A stretch of 64,000 nt of DNA from RBG-16-57-11 sp964503145 (GCA_964503145.1 CAZCYV010000001.1:124001-188000); one strand, 5' to 3'. Shown: positions 9,230 through 18,130, counted from the first letter of the stretch. Notes: generated from the letters alone by a model not told the origin. Translations and numbers: made by a program.

Positions 9230-11311
9230 ATGTCCACACCCCTCAACTGGCGCCAGATTGCCCGCCTGGCGCTGCTCGCCCGCCAACTGGATGAGCTGGA
9301 GATCAACCAGCTCACCCCGCAAGGCAAAATCAAATACCAGTTCTCAGCCTCCGGTCACGAGCTTTCCCAAATCCTGCTCGCTCAGGCGCTGGATCACCCC
9401 CGCGACGCTGCTGCGGTGTACTACCGTTCGCGGCCCTTGTTGCTGGCTTGCGGACTCACCCCCGCCGAGGCCCTGGCGGCCGGCATGGCCCGCTCGGACG
9501 GCCTGAGCGATGGGCGGGATGTGGGTGTAGTGTTCAACCTGCCGCGCCGGGATGGCCCCACTATCTTGCCTGCTTCCGGCGATATCGGCGCGCAGTACAC
9601 CCCAGCGGTTGGCTGGGCGCAGGCGATCACCTACCGCCAGCGCGTGTTGGGCGAGACCGATTGGGCGGGCGCCATTGCCGTAGCCCTGGGCGGAGATGGC
9701 AGCGTGGCGGCTAACGGCTTCTGGGCAGCGCTCAACATCGCCACAACACAACGCCTGCCGTTGCTCTTCTTTATCGAGAACAACAGCTACGGCATCTCCG
9801 TCCCCTCGCATTTCCAGACCCCTGGCGGCGACATCCGCGCTAACCTGGCCGCCTTCGGCGGGTTGCACACCCTGGAAGGCGATGGCACCGACCCCGCCGA
9901 GGCCTGGGAAGTCATCCAACAGGCCGTGGCCCACGTGCGCAGCGGAGAAGGCCCATGCCTGCTGCACCTGCGTGTGGTGCGTCTGACCGGCCACACCTTC
10001 ATCGACGACCAGTCCTACAAGAGCGCCGAGGAGCGGGCGGCAGAGGCTGCCCGCGACCCGCTGCTGCGCCTGCGCACCTTCCTGACCCAGCCTGGTGCAT
10101 TGCACTTGCAAAGTGCAATGCACCTTCCCGCTGGCGACGACCCCTGGCAAGCCCTTGAAGACGAAGTGCAGGCCGAGCTGAAAGTTGCGCTGCAAGAAGC
10201 CGAAGTCCTTCCAGAGCCAGACCCCGCCGGGGCAACGCGCCATCTCTTCTTCGAGGGCCTGGCTCCCCTACAGGGCGGCCTGCGCCCCGAAAACGCCCTG
10301 CCGGCGTTGGGCAGTCCCATCCCTAAACCCTCCGGCCCCAGAATCAACTTCGTCGATGCCGTGCGCCGCACGCTGGAAGCCGAGATGCGCCTCAACCCGC
10401 GCCTGCTGGTCTTCGGCGAGGACGTGGGCGTGAAGGGCGGCGTCCATGGCGCCACGCTGGACATGCAGAAGCACTTCGGTCCTGAGCGCGTCTTCGACAC
10501 CTCGCTGTCCGAGGAGGGCATCATCGGCCGGGCGGTAGGCCTGGCCCTGGCCGGGCTGTTACCCGTGCCCGAGATTCAGTTCCGCAAGTACGCCGACCCA
10601 GCTCACGAGCAGCTCAGCGACCTGGGCACGCTGCGCTGGCGCACTGCCAACCGCTTCGCTGCGCCGGTCGTGGTGCGCATTCCGGCCGGCTTCGGCAAAA
10701 AGACCGGCGACCCCTGGCATAGCGTCAGCGGCGAAGCGGTGTTCGCCCACACCCTGGGTTGGCGCATCGCCTACCCATCCAACGCAGAGGATGCCGTGGG
10801 CCTGCTACGCACCGCCCTGCGCGGCGACGATCCGGCCTTCTTCTTCGAGCATCGCGCCCTGTTGGACACTCCCGAAGGCCGCCGCCCCTACCCCGGCGAC
10901 GATTTCTGCCTGCCTTTTGGCCAGGCTGCCCATCTGTTGGACGGCAACGGGCTGACCGTGGTGACCTGGGGGGCGATGGTCCATCGCTGCCTGGAAGCCG
11001 CCCGGTCCTTTCCCGGCGAGATCACGCTGTTCGACCTGCGCACGGTCATCCCCTGGGATCAGGAGGCGGTGCTGGAAAGCGTGCGCCACACCGGCAAGGC
11101 GCTGGTCGTGCACGAAGACACACAGACCGCCGGCTTCGCCGGCGAGATCATCGCCATCATCACCAGCCAGGCCTTCACCGACCTGGACGCCCCGCCCGAG
11201 CGCCTGACCACGCCAGACGTGCTCATCCCCTACAACCTGGGGCTGATGGAGGCAGTGCTGCCGTCGGTGGAGCGCATCCGGACGAAAATGGCTGAGATGT
11301 TGGCCTATTGA
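9230..11311 (+). CDS. Fused E1 alpha-beta subunit of a 2-oxoacid dehydrogenase (thiamine-diphosphate dependent)
   Basis: This 693-residue protein joins both halves of a branched-chain/pyruvate-type E1 in one chain. Residues about 1-285 form the alpha part with the thiamine-diphosphate motif GGDGSVAANGFW...ENNSYGI; residues about 365-693 form the beta part with FGEDVGVKGG, the catalytic-type glutamate in LSEEGIIGRAVG and EIQFRKYADPA. The enzyme would decarboxylate a 2-oxoacid and pass the acyl group to an E2 lipoyl protein. No E2 or E3 gene is nearby, so the partner complex and substrate are unknown. AGGAGG precedes the ATG. A 31-bp palindrome (10094-10124) lies within the linker between the halves and is translated. 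Confidence 0.85.
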   Translation: MSTPLNWRQIARLALLARQLDELEINQLTPQGKIKYQFSASGHELSQILLAQALDHPRDAAAVYYRSRPLLLACGLTPAEALAAGMARSDGLSDGRDVGVVFNLPRRDGPTILPASGDIGAQYTPAVGWAQAITYRQRVLGETDWAGAIAVALGGDGSVAANGFWAALNIATTQRLPLLFFIENNSYGISVPSHFQTPGGDIRANLAAFGGLHTLEGDGTDPAEAWEVIQQAVAHVRSGEGPCLLHLRVVRLTGHTFIDDQSYKSAEERAAEAARDPLLRLRTFLTQPGALHLQSAMHLPAGDDPWQALEDEVQAELKVALQEAEVLPEPDPAGATRHLFFEGLAPLQGGLRPENALPALGSPIPKPSGPRINFVDAVRRTLEAEMRLNPRLLVFGEDVGVKGGVHGATLDMQKHFGPERVFDTSLSEEGIIGRAVGLALAGLLPVPEIQFRKYADPAHEQLSDLGTLRWRTANRFAAPVVVRIPAGFGKKTGDPWHSVSGEAVFAHTLGWRIAYPSNAEDAVGLLRTALRGDDPAFFFEHRALLDTPEGRRPYPGDDFCLPFGQAAHLLDGNGLTVVTWGAMVHRCLEAARSFPGEITLFDLRTVIPWDQEAVLESVRHTGKALVVHEDTQTAGFAGEIIAIITSQAFTDLDAPPERLTTPDVLIPYNLGLMEAVLPSVERIRTKMAEMLAY
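10094..10124. repeat. Perfect palindromic element inside the E1 coding region
   Basis: GGTGCATTGCACTT (10094-10107) is followed by a three-base loop GCA and its exact reverse complement (10111-10124): a 14-bp perfect stem. It encodes about ten residues of the alpha-beta linker. Its core (GCACTT, loop, AAGTGC) and length match the element at 18131-18165, suggesting a dispersed small palindrome family. Confidence 0.85.
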
Positions 11312-11386
11312 GCCGCTGTTTCGAGAAATTCCCACCTGCATTCCAGACCAGTCGGGATTGGATATCTGGTGCGTTACGGCACTGCC

Positions 11387-11653
11387 ATGAACAAGGACCA
11401 ACTTACTTCCAGGCGTCTGGCCGCCGAAGAAACGGATGAGCGCAGCTTGATGATCCGCAATCGGGCAGGCAACCGGGCATACTGGGTATCCACAGCAATG
11501 GTGTACGGTGGATTAATATGGACGTCCTTCGCCGCCAATGGCAGCCTGCCGGCGCTGAGCGGAAACGTGTTGTGGTATTTCCTGGTCGCATGCGTGATGA
11601 TACCTTTTGGGGTATATGCTGCCACTATCCTGATCGATCAGAGGAATTTCTGA
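11387..11653 (+). CDS. Small two-helix membrane protein, unknown function
   Basis: The 88-residue protein has a charged N-terminal third and two predicted transmembrane helices (about residues 34-51 and 57-80), ending in a short polar tail. I do not recognise a family. The ATG at 11387 was chosen over a GTG at 11369; neither has a clear ribosome-binding site. It lies just before the nucleotidyltransferase gene on the same strand. Confidence 0.5.
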   Translation: MNKDQLTSRRLAAEETDERSLMIRNRAGNRAYWVSTAMVYGGLIWTSFAANGSLPALSGNVLWYFLVACVMIPFGVYAATILIDQRNF

Positions 11654-11674
11654 TTCTCTACTGAAGAAAAGTGG

Positions 11675-12487
11675 ATGGGACACCCGACACCTTTTCCCGA
11701 TCTCAATGCGGTCCTGCAGGAACTCGTTGAGGGCACGCAGACCGTCTTGGGGGACAACTTCCTTGGCGCCTATCTGCAAGGCTCATTCGCCGTGGGCGAT
11801 TTCGACCGCCACAGCGACGTGGACTGGATCATCGTCACCCCTAACGAACTGACCGATGTCCAGGTTCGGACGCTCCAAAGCATGCACGCCCGCCTCTTCG
11901 ACCTGGATTGTGCCTGGGCGCAGCGCCTGGAAGGCTCCTACTTTCCAAAAGATATCTTGCGCCGCCCACCCACGCCAGGGGAGCAACTCTGGTACCTGGA
12001 CAATGGCAGCCGGGAGTTGGTCCGCTCCGAGCACTGCAACACTCTGGTGGTGCGCTGGCAACTTCGGGAACACGGGGTTGTTCTGGCCGGCCCGCCCCCC
12101 GCGGTGCTGCTCGATCCGGTGCCGCCAGATGCGCTGCGCCGTGAGGTTTACGCTGTCATCCACGACTGGGGGAAAGAAATCCTGACCGATCCAGCGCGCT
12201 TCAGCAACCGCTTCTATCAGGGCTTCATCGTCCTGAGCTACTGCCGCATGTTGCATTCGTTGCATACCGGAGAAGTGCGCTCCAAGCGAGCAGGGACAGA
12301 GTGGGCCAAAGCCAACCTGAGTCCTTCCTGGGCCAGACTGATCGACCGCGCCTGGGAGACGCGCCCCAACCCGGAGGTCTCAGCGCGCCAGCCAGCCGAC
12401 CCTCAGGACATGTCGCGCACGCTGGAGTTCGTTCGCGCCGTCATTGCCGAAAGCCGACGCCTGGCCGCAAAGGAGCAGGGCGAATGA
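11675..12487 (+). CDS. AadA-like nucleotidyltransferase (DUF4111-type)
   Basis: The 270-residue protein has an N-terminal DNA-polymerase-beta-type nucleotidyltransferase motif, GSFAVGDFDRHSDVDWIIV, where GS and the DxD pair bind nucleotide and Mg2+, and a helical C-terminal domain as in aminoglycoside adenylyltransferases. Members transfer AMP to an acceptor hydroxyl. Conservation of the catalytic motif suggests activity, but a resistance role cannot be assumed for a chromosomal homologue with no mobile element near it. The C-terminal part (SKRAGTEWAKANL) resembles the AadA substrate-binding region. Confidence 0.75.
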   Translation: MGHPTPFPDLNAVLQELVEGTQTVLGDNFLGAYLQGSFAVGDFDRHSDVDWIIVTPNELTDVQVRTLQSMHARLFDLDCAWAQRLEGSYFPKDILRRPPTPGEQLWYLDNGSRELVRSEHCNTLVVRWQLREHGVVLAGPPPAVLLDPVPPDALRREVYAVIHDWGKEILTDPARFSNRFYQGFIVLSYCRMLHSLHTGEVRSKRAGTEWAKANLSPSWARLIDRAWETRPNPEVSARQPADPQDMSRTLEFVRAVIAESRRLAAKEQGE

Positions 12488-12611
12488 AGCGGGGAACCAA
12501 CAGAATTACGCCTTCACTTGTCAGATTTTTGAAGTAAAATCCACTGCATCCCAGCGACCGGGCATATAGCAGTCAACCGGCGCTTATCCCTACCTCGAGC
12601 GGAGGCAACGA

Positions 12612-13418
12612 ATGAAAACCCTGTCTTTTCAACGCCCAGAAGGAATCCTGGTTTACGATGACCACGGCGGCGACGGTCAGACGGTATTGATGCTGCCAGG
12701 CGTAGCGGCTTTGCGCAGCGAATACCGCTTTCTGGCTCCGGCGCTTGTTGAGGCCGGTTATCGCGCGGTTGCCGCCGATTTGCGCGGACAGGGCGATTCG
12801 AGCGTCCCCTGGGAGAGATATGACGTGCCAGCGGTTGGGGGCGACGTCCTGGCGTTGATCGAGCATCTGGGCAAAGGGCCGGCGCACGTTATTGGGACCT
12901 CATTCGCCGCCGCGCCGGCGGTCTGGGCAGCGGTCGAACGTCCGGAGATGTTCCGCTCCCTGACGCTGATCGGCGCATCGGTGCGCGATGGCGAAGTCGG
13001 CCCCTTGATGAAAGTCATGATCTGGTTCATGCTCAACAACCCCTGGCGGGCGCGCACCTGGGTGATGTACTACCGCACTATCTATCCGACGCGCAAGCCG
13101 GCCGACTTCGAAGACTACCTGAAGCAATTGGAGCAGAATCTGAAACAACCGGGGCGCTTCGCCGCTGCCGCGGCGATGGCCAGCACGCCGCGCCGGCCTT
13201 GCAGTGAACGCCTGAGCCAGGTGCAAACGCCGACCCTGGTGATCATGGGCGACAAAGATCCCGATTTCCCCGACCCCGTGGCCGAAGCCAGGTACATCGC
13301 CGAACAGACTCGTGGACGCCTGGAGTTGATCGAAGGGGCAGGGCATTACCCACAATCGGACACACCTGAGAAGACCGCTGCCCTGGTGATCGACTTTCTC
13401 AAGCAAACCGGGGCTTAG
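12612..13418 (+). CDS. Alpha/beta hydrolase
   Basis: The 268-residue protein has the alpha/beta hydrolase order: oxyanion loop region LMLPGVAAL, a nucleophile elbow GTSFAAAP, an aspartate in MGDKDPDFPD and a histidine in GAGHYPQ. The catalytic triad is therefore complete. The substrate is not evident; similar proteins include esterases and C-C hydrolases. A GGAGG seven to eight bases before the ATG supports the start. It stands alone, with about 265 bases before the next gene. Confidence 0.85.
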   Translation: MKTLSFQRPEGILVYDDHGGDGQTVLMLPGVAALRSEYRFLAPALVEAGYRAVAADLRGQGDSSVPWERYDVPAVGGDVLALIEHLGKGPAHVIGTSFAAAPAVWAAVERPEMFRSLTLIGASVRDGEVGPLMKVMIWFMLNNPWRARTWVMYYRTIYPTRKPADFEDYLKQLEQNLKQPGRFAAAAAMASTPRRPCSERLSQVQTPTLVIMGDKDPDFPDPVAEARYIAEQTRGRLELIEGAGHYPQSDTPEKTAALVIDFLKQTGA

Positions 13419-13683
13419 CTGCAAGGAGCCTTAAGTAAAGATATCCAGAACGCGCCGAACGAGAACCAGATCTTACTCATTTCGGCAGCGCCGATATCCC
13501 GTGTTGGAATGCCTCCAACCCGGGCGGCCATGCCGCGCTTCCAGTCTGGGGAATTACCAAACTCATCCCTCTCAATGGTGCTAAGGCAAGTGGTAAAATC
13601 GCAATATGCCGGTGATTGGCGCAAAAACCGTCGGGAGGTGTGTTTGATGTGACAAGACTTTTCCTTTCCTAAGGAAGGATGCA

Positions 13684-14700
13684 ATGAAAAGATCTGCTCT
13701 CGTTGTTATTCTCATGCTGGTGGCGCTGCTGTTGGCAGGCCTGCTGGTAGTCATGAATAGGATGCGCAGACCACTCGGACCGGCTCTGGAGCTCACCAGT
13801 GTGACAACCATGGCGCCCACCGCAACTCGATTGTCTCCCACACCTGGTGTAACAGTCTCCGCCGCCCCATCGTCCACCCCCTCGAGCAATGCTGCCCGAA
13901 AAGTCTGCCGGGGTGAGGGCAAGGTCAACCTGCTTGTGCTTGGCCTGGCCTCGCCAGAGAATGCCTACCAGCGTGGCGCAGGCGCCATCCGTCTGGTGCG
14001 AGTGGATTTCGATCGACAAAGCCTGGCTATGCTTGCCTTGCCGCCTACCTTGCGGGTTAATGCTCCCGAACCCATCACCCTGGCGCAGGTTTACTGGGAG
14101 GCGCGCCAAGATACTCTGGGCGCGGAGGAGACGCGCAATCACGAAGCTACGCGGGTGTTAGCCCAGGCGCTATTGGACAATTATGGCTATGTTCCCGATC
14201 ATTACATCACCATCGATCAATCGTCCTTTGTGCAAATGGTGGACCGTTTGGGCGGGATTGTCGTGGAGATACCGGAGGCTATTCCGGAGGCGCCTGAAGG
14301 CTGGCACACCTTTGAGGCAGGTAAGCAGACTTTGAGCGGGGACCAGGTGCTTGACTTCGTACGCCTGATCAACGCCGCCGAGCCGACCTATCTTTCAGAA
14401 GGCAAACGCATAGAACGTCAGAATCTGGTGATCCAGGCGGCCATAAATGCCGCGCTCCAGCCGATCAATTGGATAAAGCTGCCTGGTCTAATCAAAGACT
14501 TTGGCAATCTGCTCATCACTGACCTGAGCACAGACCAACTCCTGGATCTCGCCTGCATGGCAAGAGAGGTGGGAGGAAAAGCCCGCCTGTTAGAGTTGCC
14601 TGCCCAGGCGGTTAGCACAGACGAACAATGGCGCATGATCGTCGATCCCGAAATTGTGCGCGCATTGATCGACGACCTGGCAGACGAACAGACAAAGTGA
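13684..14700 (+). CDS. LytR-CpsA-Psr (LCP) family protein
   Basis: A membrane anchor at about residues 6-22 is followed by a proline/threonine/serine-rich linker and an LCP domain from about residue 80. Features include VNLLVLGLASP, RLVRVDFDRQSLAMLALP, HYITIDQSSFVQMVDRLGGIVVEIP and the arginine-rich segment GKRIERQ near residue 240. LCP proteins transfer undecaprenyl-linked glycopolymers to the cell wall, or related lipid-linked transfers outside the membrane. The usual DSIM aspartate segment at the start of the domain is changed (ASPENAYQRGAGAIR), so the metal/lipid site may be altered. AAGGA precedes the ATG. The next gene starts seven bases after the stop. Confidence 0.8.
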   Translation: MKRSALVVILMLVALLLAGLLVVMNRMRRPLGPALELTSVTTMAPTATRLSPTPGVTVSAAPSSTPSSNAARKVCRGEGKVNLLVLGLASPENAYQRGAGAIRLVRVDFDRQSLAMLALPPTLRVNAPEPITLAQVYWEARQDTLGAEETRNHEATRVLAQALLDNYGYVPDHYITIDQSSFVQMVDRLGGIVVEIPEAIPEAPEGWHTFEAGKQTLSGDQVLDFVRLINAAEPTYLSEGKRIERQNLVIQAAINAALQPINWIKLPGLIKDFGNLLITDLSTDQLLDLACMAREVGGKARLLELPAQAVSTDEQWRMIVDPEIVRALIDDLADEQTK

Positions 14701-14707
14701 GGTCCAA

Positions 14708-15913
14708 ATGGCAGAGAAAACCATCGCTTTCGAGGCCTACATCCCCGCCAGCCCGGCGCAGGTGTATTACGCCTTCACCAACGCCAGCGCCCTGCGCGAG
14801 TGGCTGTGCGACCTGGCTACGGTCGATCCCCGTCCCGGCGGACGGCTGTACCTGTACTGGAACTCGGGCTACTATTCCAGCGGCGAATACACCGCCCTGG
14901 ACGCAGAAAAATCGCTGGCCTTCCTCTGGTGCGGCCGCGGCGACCCTGGGCGCAGCCGGGTAAGCATTGTCATCGAACCGCAAGAGCGCGGCACGCGCCT
15001 GAGACTGGCGCATACCTTGCCCGACGAGGGCGGGGAATGGGAGAAGGTCGTCGGCGAAATTGACAAGGGCTGGCGCGATAGCCTCGAAAATCTGGCCTCC
15101 GTGCTGGAGACCGGCCAGGATTTGCGTTACATCAACCGTCCCATGTCGGGGATCACTCTGAGCGATTTCAACGCCGAACTGGCCAGCAAACTGGGCGTGC
15201 CAGTCGTCCAGGGTTTGCGCATCGATGGCGTGGTGGAAGGCATGGGCGCTCAGGCCGCTGGCCTGCAATCCAACGATGTCATCGTGCGCATCGACGGTCA
15301 GCCGACGACCAATTTCTTCGCCATCCCCACGTTGCTGGCGGGTAAGCGCGCTGGTGATCACATCCAGGTGGAGTTCTATCGTGGCCCTGAACTGAAGGCT
15401 GTCACGATGGAACTATCCCGTCGCCCGCTGCCCGAAATCCCGCCCACCCCTGCAGCGTTGGCCGCAGTTGTCGAAGCCAACCGCGCCCGTTGCATCGCCC
15501 TGTTGGACGAGACCTTCGCCGGTGTGAGCGATGCCCAGGCCGATCGCCGTCCCGCCGAAGGCGAGTGGAGCGCCAAGGAAGTGCTGGCGCACCTGATCCA
15601 CGGCGAACGCTTTGCTCAATTCGACCTGGTGGATCGCGTCACCGGCTATGAGCGCTGGGCAGACGACTGGGGCGGCAACCTGGACATCCAGGTGCAGGCC
15701 ACCGTGGCGGCCTACCCGACCCTGGCCGAACTGCTCGACGAGTTGAAGCGCGCCTACAAAGAGACCATTGCCCTGATCACCCGCCTGCCACAAAGCTTCG
15801 TCGAGCGTCGGGGAAGCTACTGGCAGGTAGCCCATGCGTATGTCCAGGAGGACACCCACCTGGATGGACACATCGAGCAGATCAGGGCCGCCCTACAGGC
15901 AGCGCAAAGCTAA
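14708..15913 (+). CDS. SRPBCC-PDZ-DinB three-domain fusion protein
   Basis: Three modules are visible in 401 residues. Residues 1-140 are an AHSA1-type SRPBCC domain (AYIPASPAQVYYAFTNASAL). Residues about 145-240 are a PDZ domain (GVVEGMGAQAAGLQSNDVIV, with IDGQPTTNF). Residues about 250-400 are a DinB/YfiT four-helix domain (GEWSAKEVLAHLIHGERFAQ; HLDGHIEQI) with the histidines that bind metal in that family. SRPBCC domains bind small hydrophobic ligands and DinB proteins are often thiol-dependent metalloenzymes; the combination has no function I can name. The protein appears cytoplasmic. It may be cotranscribed with the LCP gene. Confidence 0.75.
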   Translation: MAEKTIAFEAYIPASPAQVYYAFTNASALREWLCDLATVDPRPGGRLYLYWNSGYYSSGEYTALDAEKSLAFLWCGRGDPGRSRVSIVIEPQERGTRLRLAHTLPDEGGEWEKVVGEIDKGWRDSLENLASVLETGQDLRYINRPMSGITLSDFNAELASKLGVPVVQGLRIDGVVEGMGAQAAGLQSNDVIVRIDGQPTTNFFAIPTLLAGKRAGDHIQVEFYRGPELKAVTMELSRRPLPEIPPTPAALAAVVEANRARCIALLDETFAGVSDAQADRRPAEGEWSAKEVLAHLIHGERFAQFDLVDRVTGYERWADDWGGNLDIQVQATVAAYPTLAELLDELKRAYKETIALITRLPQSFVERRGSYWQVAHAYVQEDTHLDGHIEQIRAALQAAQS

Positions 15914-15919
15914 ACGCGA

Positions 15920-17209
15920 CTAACGCCAGAAAGCGCTGACCAGCACACCCACGAACATCAGCAAGCCCGCCGCCAGGTGCAACTGGATCGTGGCCGAGTT
16001 CGCCCGCACCAGGCTGCGCTGGTTGTACTCGCGCCAGGCAATGCGCCCGGCGTAGATCGCCAGCGGCAGACTTGCATAAGCCAGCAGCATGCCTATCGGG
16101 AACAGGCCGGTGATCAGCCAATACAACAGCAGGCCAAACGCCGCCGTCAGCAGCAGCAGATATCCCCAGCGCGCCCGCTGCACACCAAGCGCCACCACCA
16201 GGTTGATCTTGCCCGTCTGACGATCAGCCTGCTCATCGGGGAACTGGTTGATCCACAAGATCGCCGTGGTCAGCAGGCCAATCGGCACGCCGATCAGGAA
16301 ATCGGCCAGCGAGACCTGGCCGGTCAGCGCGTACACCGTCCCCGCGGTGGCCAGTGGGCCGAAGTTCAGCCCCACTGCCAGTTCGCCCAGGCCGCGGCGG
16401 GCGGCCAGGCGCAGCGGCGGCGCAGTGTAGAAATATGACGAAAACGCCCCGGCCAGCCCAAACAACAGCACCAGCGGCCCACTGATGAAAGCCAGCGCTA
16501 TTCCCAGCGCAGCCGAGATCAACAGCGAGACAAGAGCCACGCGGAACAAGGCGCTCTCGCTGATCAGCCCCAACTCGATCGAGCGGCTGCCGCCGGAATA
16601 GGGCAGGAAATAGTTGTTGTTCACCTTGTCTGTGCCGGCCTTCCAGTCGAAGTAATCGTTGAAGGTGTTGGCAGCGATGTGCATGGCGATGCCGGCGAAC
16701 AGGGTCAGCCAGAAAGGCAGCGCCGGGAAGGGCTGTCCCTGCATGGTGTAGGCCACCCAGGCTGCGCCCACCAGAATAGGTACAATGATCGCCGTCAGGA
16801 AGGGGGCGCGGGTGATCACCAGCCAGGCGAAGATGCGCGTCATCAGACTGATGTGCGGCGCTACTTGGGCCGGATCGGCGTTTTCCAGCACCTCGGTCAC
16901 GCCGCAGTAGCCGATCTGCTTCCCATCGCGGAAAGTGGGCGTGATGCGCACGTGAGCGGGGATCGGCGTTCCATCCCGGCGCAGAAATACTGTGTCGCTT
17001 TCGAACTTGCCCTGCTCACGGGCGATCTTAAGCCAGTTGGGCACATGCTCCAACACCACCTGCCCTGGCGAGAACAGCGAGACGCGCTTCTTGCCGATCA
17101 CTTCCTCGGCGCGGTAGCCAAAGATCTGCTCGGCGCCCTTGTTGTACGTCTCGATACGCCCTTCCAGGTCGCAGGTAATCACGCTCTTGACTTTATGCAA
17201 TTCGCTCAT
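15920..17209 (-). CDS. PAS-domain / UbiA prenyltransferase fusion (MenA-like)
   Basis: Residues 1 to about 108 form a PAS domain (SVITCDLEGRIETYNKGAE, FGYRAEEVIGK, FLRRDGTPIPAHVRITP). Residues about 125-429 form a nine-helix UbiA-type prenyltransferase with both aspartate motifs: NDYFDWKAGTD (184-194) and NQFPDEQADRQTGK (321-334). The second half resembles MenA, which attaches a polyprenyl chain to 1,4-dihydroxy-2-naphthoate in menaquinone synthesis. The single frame crosses the junction with no stop, and the start is at the PAS end. A PAS sensor on this enzyme is unusual and suggests control by redox, oxygen or a small ligand. No other men genes are nearby. Confidence 0.85.
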   Translation of the reverse strand: MSELHKVKSVITCDLEGRIETYNKGAEQIFGYRAEEVIGKKRVSLFSPGQVVLEHVPNWLKIAREQGKFESDTVFLRRDGTPIPAHVRITPTFRDGKQIGYCGVTEVLENADPAQVAPHISLMTRIFAWLVITRAPFLTAIIVPILVGAAWVAYTMQGQPFPALPFWLTLFAGIAMHIAANTFNDYFDWKAGTDKVNNNYFLPYSGGSRSIELGLISESALFRVALVSLLISAALGIALAFISGPLVLLFGLAGAFSSYFYTAPPLRLAARRGLGELAVGLNFGPLATAGTVYALTGQVSLADFLIGVPIGLLTTAILWINQFPDEQADRQTGKINLVVALGVQRARWGYLLLLTAAFGLLLYWLITGLFPIGMLLAYASLPLAIYAGRIAWREYNQRSLVRANSATIQLHLAAGLLMFVGVLVSAFWR

Positions 17210-17325
17210 TGCTTCACTCCTGATGTCAAAGATGCCGCGCCAAAGGCAGCACCGATTGTGTAAATTTGCACGTATTTTATCATAAATATCCTTAAAAGCG
17301 CCTTAGTCTGATCGTTTTGGATGGC

Positions 17326-18114
17326 TCAGAAGCGCAGCGACAGGCAACTCAGCCCGCCATCCATCTTCTGGAACTCGGACATTTCCAGCGCCAGGGGTTG
17401 GTAACCCGCCGCTTCCAGGTCTCGCTGGAATTGCGGATAACCCGCCGCAACAAGCACGTAATCGTTCACCCGCACGCAGTTAGCGGCATAATTCTCCTGC
17501 GGCTTAAGGCGAATGACATCATAGTCTCGGAACGCCGGATGCTTGGCCAGAGGCTCGATCAGCGCCAGCCGCCCCTCCCCCAGATAGGCGATGCCGCTCT
17601 TCAGGTGCAGGATGCCCGGCACGCCGCGGATATCCACCAGGTCGCTGGTGTAGCCGAGTTGGGCCAGAAAGTCCGCCAGTTGCTCTGCCCCGGCTCGGTT
17701 GGTGCGCAGCGAGACACCGATGAAGAAATGCTCCCCGGCCTCACAAATATCGCCGCCATCTAGCGTGCCAGGATCAGAGATCTCGGCCAAACGCTTGAAG
17801 TATTCCACCAAAACCGGCCTTATGGTCTCTACCTCGCCCTGACGACTGGCCGCCCCAGGGCGCGCCAGGATTGCCCCACGCGGGGTGAGGATCGCGGTGT
17901 CTTCGACGAAGGTCGAATCGGGGTAGTCCGGATCAGCGGGCAATTCGATCACCTCCAGCCCGCAACGGCGCAGCGCCTGACAGTAGGCGGCGTGCTGCTG
18001 CAGCGCTGTCTCATACGAAGGCAGGCCCAAATCCTGGGTAGTCAGTCCTTCGGCGAAATTGCTGGCAGGCGGGCGCACAATCGCGCGACAAAAAACAGGG
18101 TGTGTAGCAGTCAT
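17326..18114 (-). CDS. N(omega),N(omega)-dimethylarginine dimethylaminohydrolase (DDAH) family
   Basis: The 262-residue protein belongs to the DDAH branch of guanidino-group-modifying enzymes, which cleave methylarginines to citrulline and methylamines. It has STFVEDTAIL (substrate-binding E and D), the segment GTLDGGDI, the histidine in HLKSG, and the C-terminal catalytic cysteine in MDGGLSCLSLRF (C257). All key residues are present and the length is typical. A broader amidinohydrolase or deiminase role is possible. It is transcribed divergently from the zinc-ribbon gene at 18226, with a perfect palindrome between them. Confidence 0.88.
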   Translation of the reverse strand: MTATHPVFCRAIVRPPASNFAEGLTTQDLGLPSYETALQQHAAYCQALRRCGLEVIELPADPDYPDSTFVEDTAILTPRGAILARPGAASRQGEVETIRPVLVEYFKRLAEISDPGTLDGGDICEAGEHFFIGVSLRTNRAGAEQLADFLAQLGYTSDLVDIRGVPGILHLKSGIAYLGEGRLALIEPLAKHPAFRDYDVIRLKPQENYAANCVRVNDYVLVAAGYPQFQRDLEAAGYQPLALEMSEFQKMDGGLSCLSLRF

Positions 18115-18130
18115 GATCTCTCCTTACCGA

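Noticed and set aside
11675..12487. Acquired aminoglycoside-resistance gene
   Set aside because: The nucleotidyltransferase motif is present, but there is no integron, transposon or composition change around it; a chromosomal homologue of unknown substrate is the safer reading.
13419..13683. An 89-codon minus-strand frame and GC-rich palindromes (TTGGA-ATGCC-TCCAA, GCGGC-CAT-GCCGC)
   Set aside because: The frame has no ribosome-binding site or recognisable family and overlaps the leader of the LCP gene. The palindromes are short and without a matching copy elsewhere in the window.
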